From NCBI GenBank assembly GCA_022494885.1, contig JAGVSM010002657.1, positions 1-64,000 of the forward strand: a DNA stretch of 64,000 nucleotides. Reading direction: 5' to 3'. A model generated the notes under the pieces. That model made no database searches. It saw nothing but the letters and a program-made list of their open reading frames with translations, and was not told the origin of the DNA. The stretch comes from Micrasema longulum (lineage: Eukaryota; Arthropoda; Insecta; Trichoptera; Brachycentridae). Made by a program: the position numbers and the translations under genes. This document shows, piece after piece, positions 22,420-33,609 of the stretch. Position 1 is the first letter of the stretch. The number at the start of each line of letters is the position of its first letter.

Positions 22420-22985
22420 CTGTCAGCTCCCGGTGGCCCAACATCCGCACAAATGCCAACTGTACGAGTATATGACATATACGCAACTGAAATGGCTCAA
22501 AATTAGGCAGCGGAGAGACTAATCACTCCCTCTCACTTCTGTTCAATGTACGTTATAGTCCTAACGCTCCTATATGCCTGCGTGAAAAATTTCAACGCTT
22601 ATCAGTTCATGATTTACTTCTTCGTTTTAATTTTCAAGGCACTCTTAATAACCATCCACAATTCCTCTTTCTTCTCTAACTCATATAGTGTCCATGCGGC
22701 TCGACTGTGGAATCATTTCCCATCCACCATCAAAGATGTTACTACATTATCTCTGTTTAATTCACGTCTGAAGAAACATCTCCTTTCTCTTCCTTAACCT
22801 CTCCTCCTTTCCTTTTTCCTCTTTGTTCCCTTTTCCCATTGAGTAATAGTTTTGATTTAAGGTAATTTATTAAAAAATACGTTTATTTCAATTTTTATAT
22901 ATCTTTAGCTTTTTAATCTTTTTTTCTATCGAATATGTTCTGAAACTTGAATTATAAAAATAAAACTTTTATTTTATTGGTTGGT
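22420..22985 (+). mobile_element. LINE family A, 3' end
   Basis: The frame ends with YSVHAARLWNHFPSTIKDV and FNSRLKKHLLSLP, the usual C-terminus of CR1/jockey-type elements, followed by a 3' UTR ending taaaacttttattttattgg. The reversed sister copy is at 26412-26990. Upstream frames are broken. Confidence 0.85.
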
Positions 22986-23151
22986 TGGAAGAAATTGTCG
23001 TTTGGCAATAAGCCTGCCAATGTACAAATAACATTATGTACAAAAAGTTAAATAAATAAATAAATATACTCATCGAGACACTGTGTGGATACAAATAAAA
23101 AACATGAATTCCAAAAAAAAAAAATATACAAACAAGTCTACTGCTTTTTAC

Positions 23152-23330
23152 ATTATTTTTTTATTTGCACCACAACAGGCCAGGAGGCCTAATTACAGTG
23201 ATGAATTACATCACAGAGCATCCAGGCTTGAGAACAATCACATTTTAATTTTTGTGTTCTCACCGGGAATCGAACCCGGAACCTTCCGTGCGTGAGTCAA
23301 GCGTCTTGAACACTACACCACGGAGGCCGC
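23152..23330 (-). repeat. tRNA-derived SINE family 2, reversed, near-complete
   Basis: The minus strand reads cggcctccgtggtgtagtgt, B box gggttcgattcccgg, the body and an A-rich tail (23113-23165 on the plus strand as aaaaaa/tttttt). It is the best-preserved B box of the family in the window. Confidence 0.85.
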
Positions 23331-23769
23331 TTTGGTGGGGTGACCACCTCGAGAAAGTTCTCGGGATCCAAATCAAGTAGCCATTTTTTTACAAATAATT
23401 AAAATTGCTCAAGATTTTTATCTACGTTTGTGGCAAATGGTAAATTGTTATATATTCTTGGAGCAAGGTATATTTGACTCCTTTGACGAAATGATGTTGT
23501 CCTTTTAGGTTCCAACGTAACGAAAACAAAAAGCGTCAATCGGACTCTCCAAACTCGCGAAATTGAAAAATTCCCGTTATTTTCTGAACACCCTTGTATA
23601 TGTACATGGGGGTACTAAGTTACTTCGAATGGGAAGTAAGCCGCTTTCCACCTGTTGCTTCGTTACTCTTGTACTGGGATTTGGACAGTAGCCGAGTAGT
23701 GGAGCAGGCGAACATTTTTGGAAAGGGCCCCGATCATAAAGGGAAGTTAACAGAGTTATCTTCGATTGA

Positions 23770-23905
23770 AGGCCTCCGAGGTGTACTGATGACTGAGACG
23801 CTTGGCTCACACACGGAAGGTTGCGGGTTCGTTCCTCGATGAGGATACAAAAATAGAACGTGATTTTTCTCAAGCCTGGATGTTTTGTGCTATAGTTTTC
23901 CTTAC
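23770..23905 (+). repeat. tRNA-derived SINE family 2, degraded copy
   Basis: The head ggcctccgaggtgtactgat and the block cgtgatttttctcaagcctgg are kept. The 3' body is lost after about 23900. A further tail-only fragment (gggcctcgtggcccgtcgtgg) lies at 24978-25010. Confidence 0.7.
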
Positions 23906-24089
23906 AATTTTTTTGTTAATTTTTTTTTTTTAAATATATATTTGGACTCCTGTATTTAGTAACCTTACGTGTCATATACAAGGCTAAGGTACTCGGACAA
24001 AATAGTTTTTGTTTGTCTTTTGGTTTATTACCTTTATGAGTCCAATCACCATTGTTGCAAAGTTCAAGAACAATGGCGCGTGATAACTA

Positions 24090-24376
24090 CTTTTAACTAC
24101 AGTGTGGATATCTGTTAAGGATATTCCATATTTCCTGCATTCTGCTTCAAGATTATGGCGTTGTAAACTGAAAAATGGGCACTGCCTCTTATTTTTAGAT
24201 GCTTAATTTTACTCTGAATATCTACAATGAATGGATTTACCGACCGAGTATCAGTTATAGCTTGAACGCCCGAACGACAATCTGATAATTTAAAGAACCA
24301 TTCGAGAGCTTCTCGTATTCCGAGTAGTTCAGCCTGAAAAACTAAGCAGACATTATCTAATTTAAATGTTCTGCCT
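24090..24376 (-). pseudogene. LINE RNase H domain remnant
   Basis: The minus-strand translation gives VFQAELLGIREALEWF, the RNase H block with its catalytic glutamate, followed about 20 residues later by AITDTRSV with the catalytic aspartate. R1/I/jockey-type LINEs often carry such a domain after the reverse transcriptase. A stop and a frameshift follow. No other part of that element is adjacent. Confidence 0.65.
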
Positions 24377-24394
24377 GGTGATTCTTTCTTTCTT

Positions 24395-24955
24395 TAAATT
24401 TGTTACAAAGAGAGGGAAAACATTTTTTGATAAGGGAATATGGAAGTCTAGGCTTTTACAGGACTCATCCTGTCATTGGCTGGTTTAAGGTGATTCTAAA
24501 CGAAAATATGAAAGTAATTATTCATAGATGGCGCTTTTCACAAAATGGTGTACAAAACATAAAATAAGATAAATTATTTTTGGTATTGTGTAAAATTTTC
24601 TGAAAAGGACCTAAATTATATTGCTATGGCAATGCCATAGCAATATAATTTATTAATACAATCAATACAGTGTAAAGTTTCCGCAAACCAAGTTTTGTAA
24701 AATTTCCATTGAAAATAAACTTAAAAGTGGCATTTTTCAATCAAAAATGATAAAAGCGCGCTATCTATGGAAAATAAGTTCCATATTTTCGTCTAGAATC
24801 ACCTTAAGTGGCCCCTTTACACACTGTGTAAAATTCCATATTCTTCCACATTCTTCTCAAGCATGTTTTCCCTCTCTGTTGAAACAAATTTAAATATGAA
24901 TAACTTCCTAGGGAGGAAATCCAGCCAGCCTGCGAGCATTTAGAGACACTTAAAA
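24395..24955. mobile_element. MITE-B with a nested TTAA element
   Basis: Outer arms are inverted: acaaagagagggaaaacatt..ctgtcattggctggttt on the left and their complement through tgttttccctctctgttg on the right, ending near ctccctaggg-type sequence (here cttcctaggg). It is the MITE-B family, better seen at 53655-54125. A second element (24489-24803) is inserted in the ggtTTAAgtgg site. Confidence 0.8.
24489..24803. mobile_element. MITE-C, TTAA-flanked foldback nested in MITE-B
   Basis: The ends are GGTGATTCTAAACGAAAATA and, from the right, GGTGATTCTAGACGAAAATA, with TTAA on both sides (24485-24488 and 24804-24807). TTAA duplication is the mark of piggyBac-type transposition. At its centre (about 24611-24651) is a perfect palindrome of 18-bp arms, AAATTATATTGCTATGGC, around AAT. 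It has no coding frame. Confidence 0.88.
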
Positions 24956-25025
24956 CATTGTTGTAGTTTTCTGCTGTTAATGGGCCTCGTGGCCCGTCGT
25001 GGTGCAAAATATATATTTTAAAAAT

Positions 25026-25453
25026 AATGAGGAAGTTCAGTGGTTTTTTTCAATTTTTTTATTTGTTAATAGACTGTTAAACTAAGTCAAATTTTTTTTT
25101 TTTTAATTTTTACATAGCGTATTATCGGCGCTACGATTTTTTAAAGTTTTGTATTTCTGAAATAACTCCGCGTGTGACGTCAGAGGTTCATTTCCGCTTA
25201 TTCTCATTCAGTTCTTCCTATTGGTCCAGAAGCGACAAGCAGACCGGAAATCTTTCATAGCTCTCAGATCATAGGTTGATTCACATGAACCAGTGACGTC
25301 ATTTAAAGTAGTGCGTTTTTATCAAAATATTTTTTATTATTTTTTCTGTACATTTTCAAGAAACTTTGCGTTACAATTTAATGCTCTAATTTTTACCCCG
25401 CGTAAGAAAACATTTTTTGTATCCAATTTCCCGTAGGGCTGAAGTTCCTCATT
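25026..25453. repeat. MITE-A, full-length reference copy
   Basis: The ends are AATGAGGAAGTTCAG and CTGAAGTTCCTCATT, a 15-bp inverted repeat with one mismatch, bounding about 428 bp. The interior contains tgacgtcagaggttca, gttcttcctattggtcc and gcgtaagaaaacattttttg, all recurring in other copies (2465, 11832, 19740, 28269, 33610, 35118, 59476, 63795). It is non-coding. I could not define a target duplication. Confidence 0.85.
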
Positions 25454-25454
25454 G

Positions 25455-26100
25455 TGTATATTTGTCTAAACATTTAAAGTTTCTTCGTCTGTAATTAGCT
25501 AATTGTTATTATTTTTATTTGTTAAAGGTTGGCAGCATTTGCAGGTGAGCCTACACCCCGTCTACTGTTTTCTGTCTGCGTTCTTCTTCCTTCAAAAAAG
25601 CATCCAAACGGTTTTCGAACTGTAGCTAAATCACAAATAACTATCGACGTGCCGATGAGCGACGTGATAACAATTTATCACTATGATTGTTTATCGTATT
25701 CGCGATCACAATGGAACATCCGTGAACACCTAATATTAAATGTCAAAATATTTACGTTTCGCGACGTATGCGTTGCGCAATCACATATTTGAAAAACATT
25801 CCTAAACTGCTATTTTTATATATATTTATTTATTATTTCTCAAGCTAATTATTGCATTTAGCCGGCGATTGGCAAGCAAACTGTCAAGAAAAGCAGTCGC
25901 CATAGTAATTGTAATTCAATTTTCACTTTTTTGTATACTATTTTGCAAATTGTATTGTATTGTATTATTTTTTATAGTAAACGCCGATTTATCGCCAATG
26001 AACTGTATTTATTTACGGGGAAAAAAAGCAAACTGAAACGAGCGTTGACTTAGAGATTACACACGCGTTGACTTATGACTGGGATAACTTAAGCATGTTC
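25455..26100. other. intergenic stretch without recognised element
   Basis: A frame at 25529-25792 is open but shows no domain. I see nothing else except a MITE-B end fragment at 26108-26152 (gttgcaacagagagggaaaa). Confidence 0.45.
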
Positions 26101-26411
26101 ATTATTTGAATTTGTTGCAACAGAGAGGGAAAACATTTTTGAGAAGGGGGATATTCATTTTTGTTCATTGTGATCGCTCAAAAGCTTAGCATGTTTTTAA
26201 GCACGTCTATAGTCATTTGTGATTGAGCTACTGTTTGACCGAAATGGAATGGACAACTAGGCTCGGCAATTTATTCCAGTCTAAAACCACCCTGCTGGAA
26301 AGGAAATTTTCTTGGGGTTCAGGTGGAATTGGGGACGATAGAGCTACGAGTTACATAATGTTATTTGTACACAGGGCAGGCTTATTGTCAAATGGCGAAT
26401 TCTTCCAGCCA

Positions 26412-26990
26412 ACCAATAAAATAAAAGTTTTACTTTTATAATTCAAGTTACAGAACATATTCAATAGAAAATAAAGATTAAAAAGCTAAAAATATATAAA
26501 AATAGAAATAAACGTATTTGTTTATAAATTACCTTAAATCAAAACTATTACTCAATGGGAAAAAGAGGAAAGAGGAAAGGACGAGAGATTAAGGAAGAGA
26601 AAGGAGATGTTTCTTCAGACGTGATTTTAACAGAGATAATGTAGTAACATCTTTGATGGTGGATGGGAGATGATTCCACAGTCGAGAGGCATGGACACTA
26701 TATAAGTAAGAGAAAAAAGAGGAATTGTGGATGGGTATTAAGAGAGTGCTTTGAGAATTAGAACGAAGAGGTAAACCACGAACTGATAAGTGTTGAAATT
26801 TTTCACGGAGGTATATAGGAGCGTTAGAACTATGAAGTACATTGCACAGAAGTGAGAGGGAGTGATAGTCTCTCCGCTGTCTAATTTTGAGCCATTTCAG
26901 TTGCCTACGATAATCAGAAATGTGGTCATATCGTCTCGTATACATCTCGTGCAGGGGGCAGTCATAGTACAGTCGAAGATAACTCTGTTA
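26412..26990 (-). mobile_element. LINE family A, reversed 3' end
   Basis: The minus frame 26945-26589 encodes 118 residues, including WLKIRQRRDYHSLSLLCNVL, LREKFQHLSVRGLPLRS and ASRLWNHLPSTIKDV..SRLKKHLLSLP. This is the C-terminus of the same element as at 22420-22985, with the same 3' UTR. The frame is longer here than in the + copy, so this is the younger or better-kept one. Confidence 0.87.
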
Positions 26991-27159
26991 ACTTCTCATT
27001 CTAACCGGGGCCGAGGGCCCAGGGCTCCGATTACGATGATGTATTTTTTTTAAATTTAAAACATATTCAATTATACGTTACTGAAAAAAATACTTTAAAA
27101 TTTCGTAAAAATATTTTTATTTTTTCGTAAAAAATAATGAAATTAATATATGGCGCCGT

Positions 27160-27620
27160 CCTCGATGTATAGAAGCGAAGTATGGACTTAAAAACAGGTA
27201 TGAGAGTAAGCTGAATGTTGTCGAAATGCGATCTCTCAGGCGAATGGGTGGTAAAACTATGTACGATATATGAATAAATGTCGAAACCCATACATTATGT
27301 AAGGCAGAGTTAAGCATTTTAGACAAAATCGAGTAAGGACGACTGCGTTGATTTGCACAGCGAAAGAACGGCTAAAAAGATTCACGATGCGAGAAAAAAA
27401 AAATAATAGAAAAAAACGCAGAAATAGAGGAAGGTCGAGAAAGGCATGGCATGACCAAACCCAACAAATACTTGAATATGGAAATGTCAAAAGTCGGAAT
27501 AATTGGCGCGCGTGCATGAGATGTACAAATGAAGAGGAAGCAAGATCTGTGTGCAACGACAGAGTGATATGGCGTTCTATCCTCTCTGCCTGCCCTTACA
27601 GGGAAACAGCGTGATGGTTT
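27160..27620 (+). mobile_element. RTE-like LINE 3' fragment
   Basis: It follows the order of the copy at 46770-47265: gaagcgaagtatgga, the LNVVEMRSLRRMGG block, then AERLKR, GRSRKAWHDQTQQILEYG and RVIWRSILSACPY before a (ttg)n tail at about 27622-27634. The WFGHVERM block is deleted and frames shift at least twice. Confidence 0.82.
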
Positions 27621-28268
27621 ATTGTTGTTGTTGACAATTGAAGATAACTGTTAACTTGGCCATTGTAATCGGGGCCCGTATTAGAATGGAAAATTGACAA
27701 AGTTGTCTTTAAAGTAAAATTGCATTTTCTGTACGAAAATGTGTATATTTTAAAGTTTTTTTCAATTACATATTCAATAAGAGGTTATAAGGATGACAAA
27801 AATACATGTTCAATCCCTGTTGTAAAATATTAATTATAATGTAGCGATTTAAATCACTTTTGATTTTTTAATGTTTACTGGAGATAATTAAACACAGATA
27901 ATTTCATACACATTTTACTAAAGCCGATTAAACTGATCCTAATATTTGAACTAGGAAAATATTGTGTCATCTGGTAAAACTCACGAAAAGTAATGAATTT
28001 ATTAGTAGTAATTTATAGTAATGAAAAATTAATATATTATATTTAATTTTGCCATTTGAATATGCCGTTTTTTCAAAAACACAATTAAAATTATAAATTG
28101 TTGGTGAAATTGCATTAATTTTGGTTTTTAAAAAGAAATAAAAGTATTTTTCTTCAACGACCAAATATCTTCAATGTGTTGATATTTTTTAAATTGAAAG
28201 AGCTGTACTGAAAAATTAAAAATCGTCATCATCATTTCCTTATCTGCATCCATTGGTTCTGTACTACA

Positions 28269-28520
28269 ATGAGGAACTTCAGTGCTACAAGAAATATTAT
28301 ATAATAAATGTTCTGTTACTTGCTTAAAAATTAGAGCATTGTATTGTGAGGCGAGTTGTATTTTGAATTACGTCACAAGTTCTTCCAAATCAACCAATGA
28401 GAGTGCTGTGATAGATTTTCGGTTTCCAGAAAGCTGACTTCCTAATCAGCAGGAGTCACCGACTAAAACTTGTGATGTGACTGGCGGAATAATTTTAAAA
28501 ATTACAAAACTTTAAAAATC
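28269..28520. repeat. MITE-A, one-ended copy
   Basis: It begins aatgaggaacttcag, keeps tagagcattg, gttcttccaaatcaaccaat and aattacaaaactttaaaaat, and then breaks off. The distal end is missing. Confidence 0.7.
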
Positions 28521-28739
28521 TCTACAGGAAAATTTTAAAGGAAGATACAAATGAAAGCTAGATAGATCATAAAAACTGTTTATTATTGAGGGATATCCGG
28601 CAACCCGGCATAGGGGTTGGCCGAGTATCTGGTATCCGGCCAAACTACTACTCGTCTGACTCGTCTCATCACTATTAATGACTCCCTAGTGTGTGAAATC
28701 CACTATTTTATCTACAAGCATTTGGACAAATTAAAAATA

Positions 28740-29265
28740 TTGTAACATAACCAACTGATCCGAGAAGAAGTATAAAATTTGGAAAATTGTTGTCAGGCGT
28801 TGCCCAGTATGAGAAATAAATAAATCAGATAAATCTCTTAAGGGTGAAAAAAAATTCAGCTCTTTTTTAATTACTTTTTTATGCTAAAACTTATTTTTAA
28901 CTTATTTATATTACAATAAAATTTTCAGGCGTTGCCTAGTATGTAGGTGAAATAATTCAATTAGATAAATCTCACCCGCATAAATAAAGGTTACAGCTCT
29001 TTAACTTTACAAACATCAACAGATGAAAGAATTGAAGGGATACAGATGTTCAAATATGGGCAGAATGGGGAATGTTACGTAGTGTGTCAAGTGGCCACTT
29101 AAACCAGCCAATGACAGGTCATAAGCCCTGTAGATGCCTAGACTTCTATATTGCCTTCTCTAAAATGTTCATCTCTGTTGTAATATGTTAATATTAACAG
29201 CTCCCTAGGGATTTGAATCCAGTCCTTGTCTACGAAAATTTGGAAAAACTCAATTTGGAGACAGA
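28740..29265. repeat. MITE-B related block
   Basis: It contains caggcgttgcc twice (about 28795 and 28928), gatgaaagaattgaaggga, gtggccacttaaaccagcca and a terminal tccctagggatttgaatcc, the right half of MITE-B (compare 44570-44835 and 50696-51020). The left half is not intact. Confidence 0.65.
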
Positions 29266-29569
29266 TATTATTTTTATAATGCGTATGCCGTGCGATGTCA
29301 TACCATGGGCTTATTCACGGATACTATACAATGCGTATGTGTAAGTATAGCGCACGCGCCAGCTTATAAAAATCCACCAATATGAGAGTATTAGAAGCAA
29401 ATTTAGAAATCTCCACCAAAAACGGAAAATAAGTTCTTCTTATTCTTCTTCTTCTTCTTTTCCACATCCGCTCCTAAGTGGAGCAAGTGGACATCACATG
29501 TTGCCTCCAGAAGACCCTATCGCCAGCCAGCACTCTCGCTTCTTCCCATGTCAATCCAGCACTCCTTAA

Positions 29570-29599
29570 TTCCGCCGAATAAAGTCTTATTCGGCGGAA
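29570..29599. other. perfect GC-rich hairpin
   Basis: TTCCGCCGAATAA and TTATTCGGCGGAA form perfect 13-bp arms around AGTC. It is isolated in AT-rich sequence. No T-run or gene end is associated, so I give no function. Confidence 0.75.
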
Positions 29600-30179
29600 A
29601 ATTAGTTATCGATGCCAAAATAAACTATACATAAAAAACCTACCTACCTAAATAATAGCGTAATTCAAAACCGTCTTTAAATCTTGCAAAAACAGATTTC
29701 AATTATCTACTTGACACCGCAAGCTGAGCATTTTCCATTGAGTTAGTGAAGCATAATTAGAAATTTCAATTGTTTTTTCAACGTTTTACCCCCTATATGT
29801 TAAAAATGGATTGGCCGAAAAATTAAAAAAATAACTCACGTATAATATCTTATATTCACACGAATCGTTCAAAGAATTCGTCTACCGTATGTTAGCCTTT
29901 TTAAAAAAATAAACAATGTAAAATTTATTGTTATTTTATTACCTAAGAATTCTAACCTTAACTTATGAAGGTAGGTCATAGGTCCAAACCACGTGCCAGG
30001 TAATTATTATTACTTACCGAATTTACGACACAGCACTGACCAAAGTGGGAATCAGAGTATTGAGTCACCTAAAAACGGCTCGAAGCTACAAAAAATAAAT
30101 ACGCTTTCCAAATTAATTATCGCATGAATTATTTAAAAAGTGTTTTTGGTGAGGTGGCTTATTGCTAGCCGATTGAATT

Positions 30180-30590
30180 AATGTGGACCGTATCGTAAAT
30201 TTTAGTACCGCGACTTACGATCAGCTGTGCCGGAGTGGAGGGGGTCGTCGGCGGGCAATGGGCCAATCAGTTGCTCAGTTGCTCCCGTTCCACGGCAGCG
30301 TGTGTCTTGTGTTGCCGCCGGTCGTCGCAAAAAACTTCAAATCGTGAACTTCGTAACTTTGCGAAAACTTTGTTTCATTAGGTATTCGAGCTGCCGCTCA
30401 CAAGTTCGTCAATTAGTGAGTTTTTTGCGATTTTAATTGATTTAAACGAATAAGTGAAGTGCAGTTGCGTCTTTTGCTGTTTTTCCCTCCTAAATCTGGA
30501 CAGTGCTGCATTTATCGCTTTCACGCCGCTGTCAAGTTAGTGCCTGAGGAATAACTTCCCACGTGCGGTATAGTAATAATTGTATAGACA
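30180..30590 (+). promoter_or_regulatory. probable promoter and 5' UTR of a secreted or membrane protein gene
   Basis: From about 30210 the sequence becomes clearly GC-richer and CpG-containing (ggagggggtcgtcggcgggc, gttgccgccggtcgtcgc), in contrast to its surroundings. It has no in-frame ATG before 30591. It leads straight into a good insect start context (agacaATGGGC). I infer a transcription start region in roughly 30190-30350 with a 250-400 base leader; no TATA box is evident. Confidence 0.6.
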
Positions 30591-30660
30591 ATGGGCAATA
30601 ACAAAATGGTGACCGGTGTCAAGAGGGCTCTGTGCGTATTTGTAACATTACTTCTCGCAG
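30591..30660 (+). CDS. first coding exon encoding a signal peptide (partial gene)
   Basis: ATG at 30591 opens 23 complete codons, MGNNKMVTGVKRALCVFVTLLLA, plus one base, followed by a perfect donor G|GTAAGT at 30660-30661. The peptide has a basic n-region (K, K, R) and a hydrophobic core, a classic cleavable signal or signal anchor. The mature protein is therefore secreted or membrane-bound. Ending an exon in phase 1 right after the signal peptide is common in genes for extracellular modular proteins. The next exon is not found in the remaining 33 kb, so intron 1 must be long or the gene continues beyond the window. The identity cannot be told. Confidence 0.68.
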
Positions 30661-31174
30661 GTAAGTCAACGCAATTTTTAACTCACAGCCAGCTACAAAC
30701 GCTGCTTATGTCACGCGGCAGTGAACGCTACGTACATACAGTGTCGCGGATTTTAACTCCTATAATATTGTGTGTTTTTGTCAACCGGTTAGAATAAATA
30801 ACAAATAAAATTGCCGAGTGAATATGTACTTGTGTCATGTTTTGTCTGAACAAGCGTAAAACTCTGTAATAAGGAAAACAGATGTACATTTTTTGCTGAT
30901 CTTTGCTCCGCTTTCTAGGTCACTTTTCCAAACATAATACATGTAATTTAATATTATTGTTTTTAAATTAAAGTACAAACAAGCGTCCTCACACACTATT
31001 ATTAGTATGTAAAAATACCCACATATTATTTTTTTCCCGTTTGAACTAAAGGATTTTAACAATATTTTGCGTATGACCAAATGTTTGTTGACGATGAGAT
31101 GGAAATTTATTACAACAGAGAGGAAAAACATTTTTGAAAAGTGAATATGGAAGTCTGCGTTTAAAGTGTTTATT

Positions 31175-31739
31175 ATTTATTTGATAATTTACGGACATTG
31201 AACTTTTATACAACTCATAAGGTATTAATATTACAATATAAGAACAGTTAAAAATAAGAAAGAAGCATTGACAAACATAAGGGACATCGAGACAAGATAT
31301 GGACTATTTATTTAGTGCTCGTTTAAATCGTTGTAGACTTAAACCAAAAAGTCCAGATCTTGTCTCGAGTTAACAATACGACAAAGACGGGTCATTGGAG
31401 AATTAAGGCCATAATTTATTATATGCTGATCGATGAACAGTACTTCATTGTTTCTCAACCTAAGAGTCGGAATATGGAATTTTACCTGTCCCAGTAATGA
31501 TGGCACATCGATTATACCATTTAGAATGCAGAAATATATATGGAATCAATATTGGTTCAACGTTTTTGTAGACTAGAAATATTTATCATTGACTCTATAT
31601 CAGTATAAGAATAATTACCTCTCTCTAGTCCAAGCATCCACGCTACTTTTCGAAGCAAGCGACGTTGGACTGATTCATTGAGATTTATGCGATTCACATA
31701 TAATGGAGACCAATGGAGAATGGAGTTTATGTTACACAA
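31175..31739 (-). mobile_element. LINE family F, reversed 3' fragment
   Basis: The minus translation includes SVQRRLLRKVAWMLGLERG and, after a break, LRLRNNEVLF..INYGLNSPMTRLCRIVN, matching the LINE F end at 48666-49033 (LRRNNEMLFLG..TNYGAQSPLPRM). It abuts a CR1-like fragment of opposite orientation at 31740. Confidence 0.75.
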
Positions 31740-32215
31740 TTTACTACAATCTGTATTGAATGCTGCAGCGAGACTTATTTTCGGAATCTCTAAGTTCAGT
31801 CATATCACTCCATTACTTCGGGAACTACACTGGCTACGTTTTCCACAGAGGGTCGAATACAAACTCTGTAGGCTTATGTATAAGTCACTGCACAACTCTA
31901 CTCCGGAATATCTAAGGGAACTATGCATTCCAGATTAACTAGCTGACAGGCGTCTCACGCTTAGATCAGCTACGTCTACGGCGAGAGGAAAAGTTATTAT
32001 ACCTCTACGCAAGCAGCGCACTAAATTTAGTGAACACGCATTTGCGGTCGCAGGCCCTATGGCATGGAATGCTCTCCCAGCAGAGGTGCGAGGCTGTGAA
32101 AGTGAAGTGATGTTTCGGAAAAAACTTAAAATCCCCTTGTTCTCCAAATCATTTGAATAAATCCGTAGCATGTGACAACCAAATAAATTGTTTTAATTAA
32201 ATTACAAATTTAAAA
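31740..32215 (+). mobile_element. CR1-like LINE 3' end
   Basis: The frame reads NAAARLIFGISKFSHITPLL, ELHWLRFPQRVEYKLC, a stop, then RGKVIIPLRKQRTK and AVAGPMAWNALPAEVRG and ends FRKKLKIPLFSKSFE. This is the standard CR1 C-terminal order. One in-frame stop at 31936 breaks it. The 3' UTR ends near taaattgttttaattaaatt. Confidence 0.87.
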
Positions 32216-32250
32216 GCTTCAATTAAATTTATTTAACAATAGAATCTAGT

Positions 32251-32457
32251 CGGGTTGTGGTCCCGTGGCTAGTGTCTCGGACTCACAGACCAAAGGTCCG
32301 TGGTTCGAATCCCACTCTACCCAACTTGATTCCATTTTCTAATAGTGAGTTATTTACAACTCGTTGAGAATGGCCCTCAAAATTAAATATTTGGGTAAAT
32401 TATAAGAACGCAAATATTTCTTTTAACCAAAAAAAAAAAAAAAAAAAAAAAAAAAAG
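32251..32457 (+). repeat. tRNA-derived SINE family 1, full-length with poly(A)
   Basis: It starts cgggttgtggtcccgtggct, an A-box-like region, with B box ggttcgaatcccac. The head ends gggttgt and taccca can pair. The body contains aatagtgagttatttacaac and it ends in a 28-base A tract (about 32429-32456). It is the cleanest SINE copy here. Confidence 0.88.
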
Positions 32458-32534
32458 AATCACTATGTAAAGCGCCCTTGAGGTATTATATTACGAAAAT
32501 GGCGCTGTATTTATTATCCATAATAATAATAATA

Positions 32535-32637
32535 ATTTGTAATGTGGCTACTTAAACAAGCTAATGACAGGTCATATGCCCTTTTAATGTCTAACTTCCA
32601 AATTCCTTAATCAAATGTTTTCCCTCTCTTTGTTTAT
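32535..32637 (-). repeat. MITE-B end fragment
   Basis: It contains ggctacttaaacaagctaat, gacaggtcatatgccc and ttttccctctctttg, the right arm of MITE-B. The left arm is absent. Confidence 0.6.
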
Positions 32638-32871
32638 TTTTATTTGATTTTTTAAGAGAATAATAAAGGCACAATTTAATGTAGTATTAAAAAAAACACA
32701 AAATTGATGTCCTTTCTTTAATAACTTTCCCGTTCAGTTTGTCTTAAAATCATTAAAACAAAATAATAAATGAATTCCAATAATAATAATCCTGATTTAT
32801 TGACAAAATTACAATTGATTTATTATTAATATTTAAGAATTAACTTTGTGGTCAAACATTTTACTAAATGC

Positions 32872-33175
32872 TATTAAATATTTGTATATAACCACTTGCC
32901 GACTTTTCTATGCGTAACGGTCACCCTGTACCCACTGAACTCACGCCCCTCCCTGTTTTTTCAACTATTTCTCCCACTACATAAATCATTTTCATAACCT
33001 AATCAGTGCATGTAAGGGTTGCCTACTAAATGCAGGGCATGGTGGTTTTATATTTTTGTGCCATGGTGAACAACCATGGTGAAAGTGTATAGTGGCCTGA
33101 CGAAGATACGGGTACGTCTCGAAACCGGTAGACATAGAATAGTCGGTAAGTGGTTATATACACATATTTAACAAA
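32872..33175 (+). mobile_element. hammerhead-bearing repeat with inverted ends
   Basis: Ends are inverted (tgtatataaccacttgccga at the left, its complement at about 33147-33168). On the + strand CTGACGA (33097-33103), a stem II around gggtac, GAAA (33121-33124) and self-complementary ACCGGT (33124-33129) make an almost textbook hammerhead with a minimal stem III. Stem II has one mismatch and stem I pairs poorly. It is homologous to the reversed element at 61775-62340 (shared ggtgaaagtgtatagtgg). Confidence 0.72.
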
Positions 33176-33609
33176 CATTTTTAGGTAATAGATTTCTCTG
33201 GATTGTGTGTAGTCTGTTTAACTAGGTAAAACCTGTTTTAAGGCAGACATTTGTATGTGGAATAAACAAAAACTTGACTATTTACTATTTAATTTATTAT
33301 ACAATATTTAATTATACTATTAAATTATAATGTACCTATGTTTTTAAATTACAAAAGGCATAATCTGAAGGTCGAAAAGATTATAATTTAATAATATAAA
33401 ACAATTAAGCGTACTTTTTATCAGAAACACCTTCAAATTATATTGTTTTTATTGAATATTTATTTATTTTATTTTTTAATGGCGCAATTTTGGAAGAACG
33501 GCCTCGGGGTTTTAAAATGGCAAAATCATACGATTGCCTTATTTTTTAGTCTAAGATTCCTATCATTACGAATCGGCAGTTTTTGATTTAAATTTATTTT
33601 AAAAGTATG

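Noticed and set aside
32251..32330. tRNA gene
   Set aside because: The tRNA-like unit is followed by a repeat body and poly(A), and recurs reversed at 35.5 kb; it is a SINE head.
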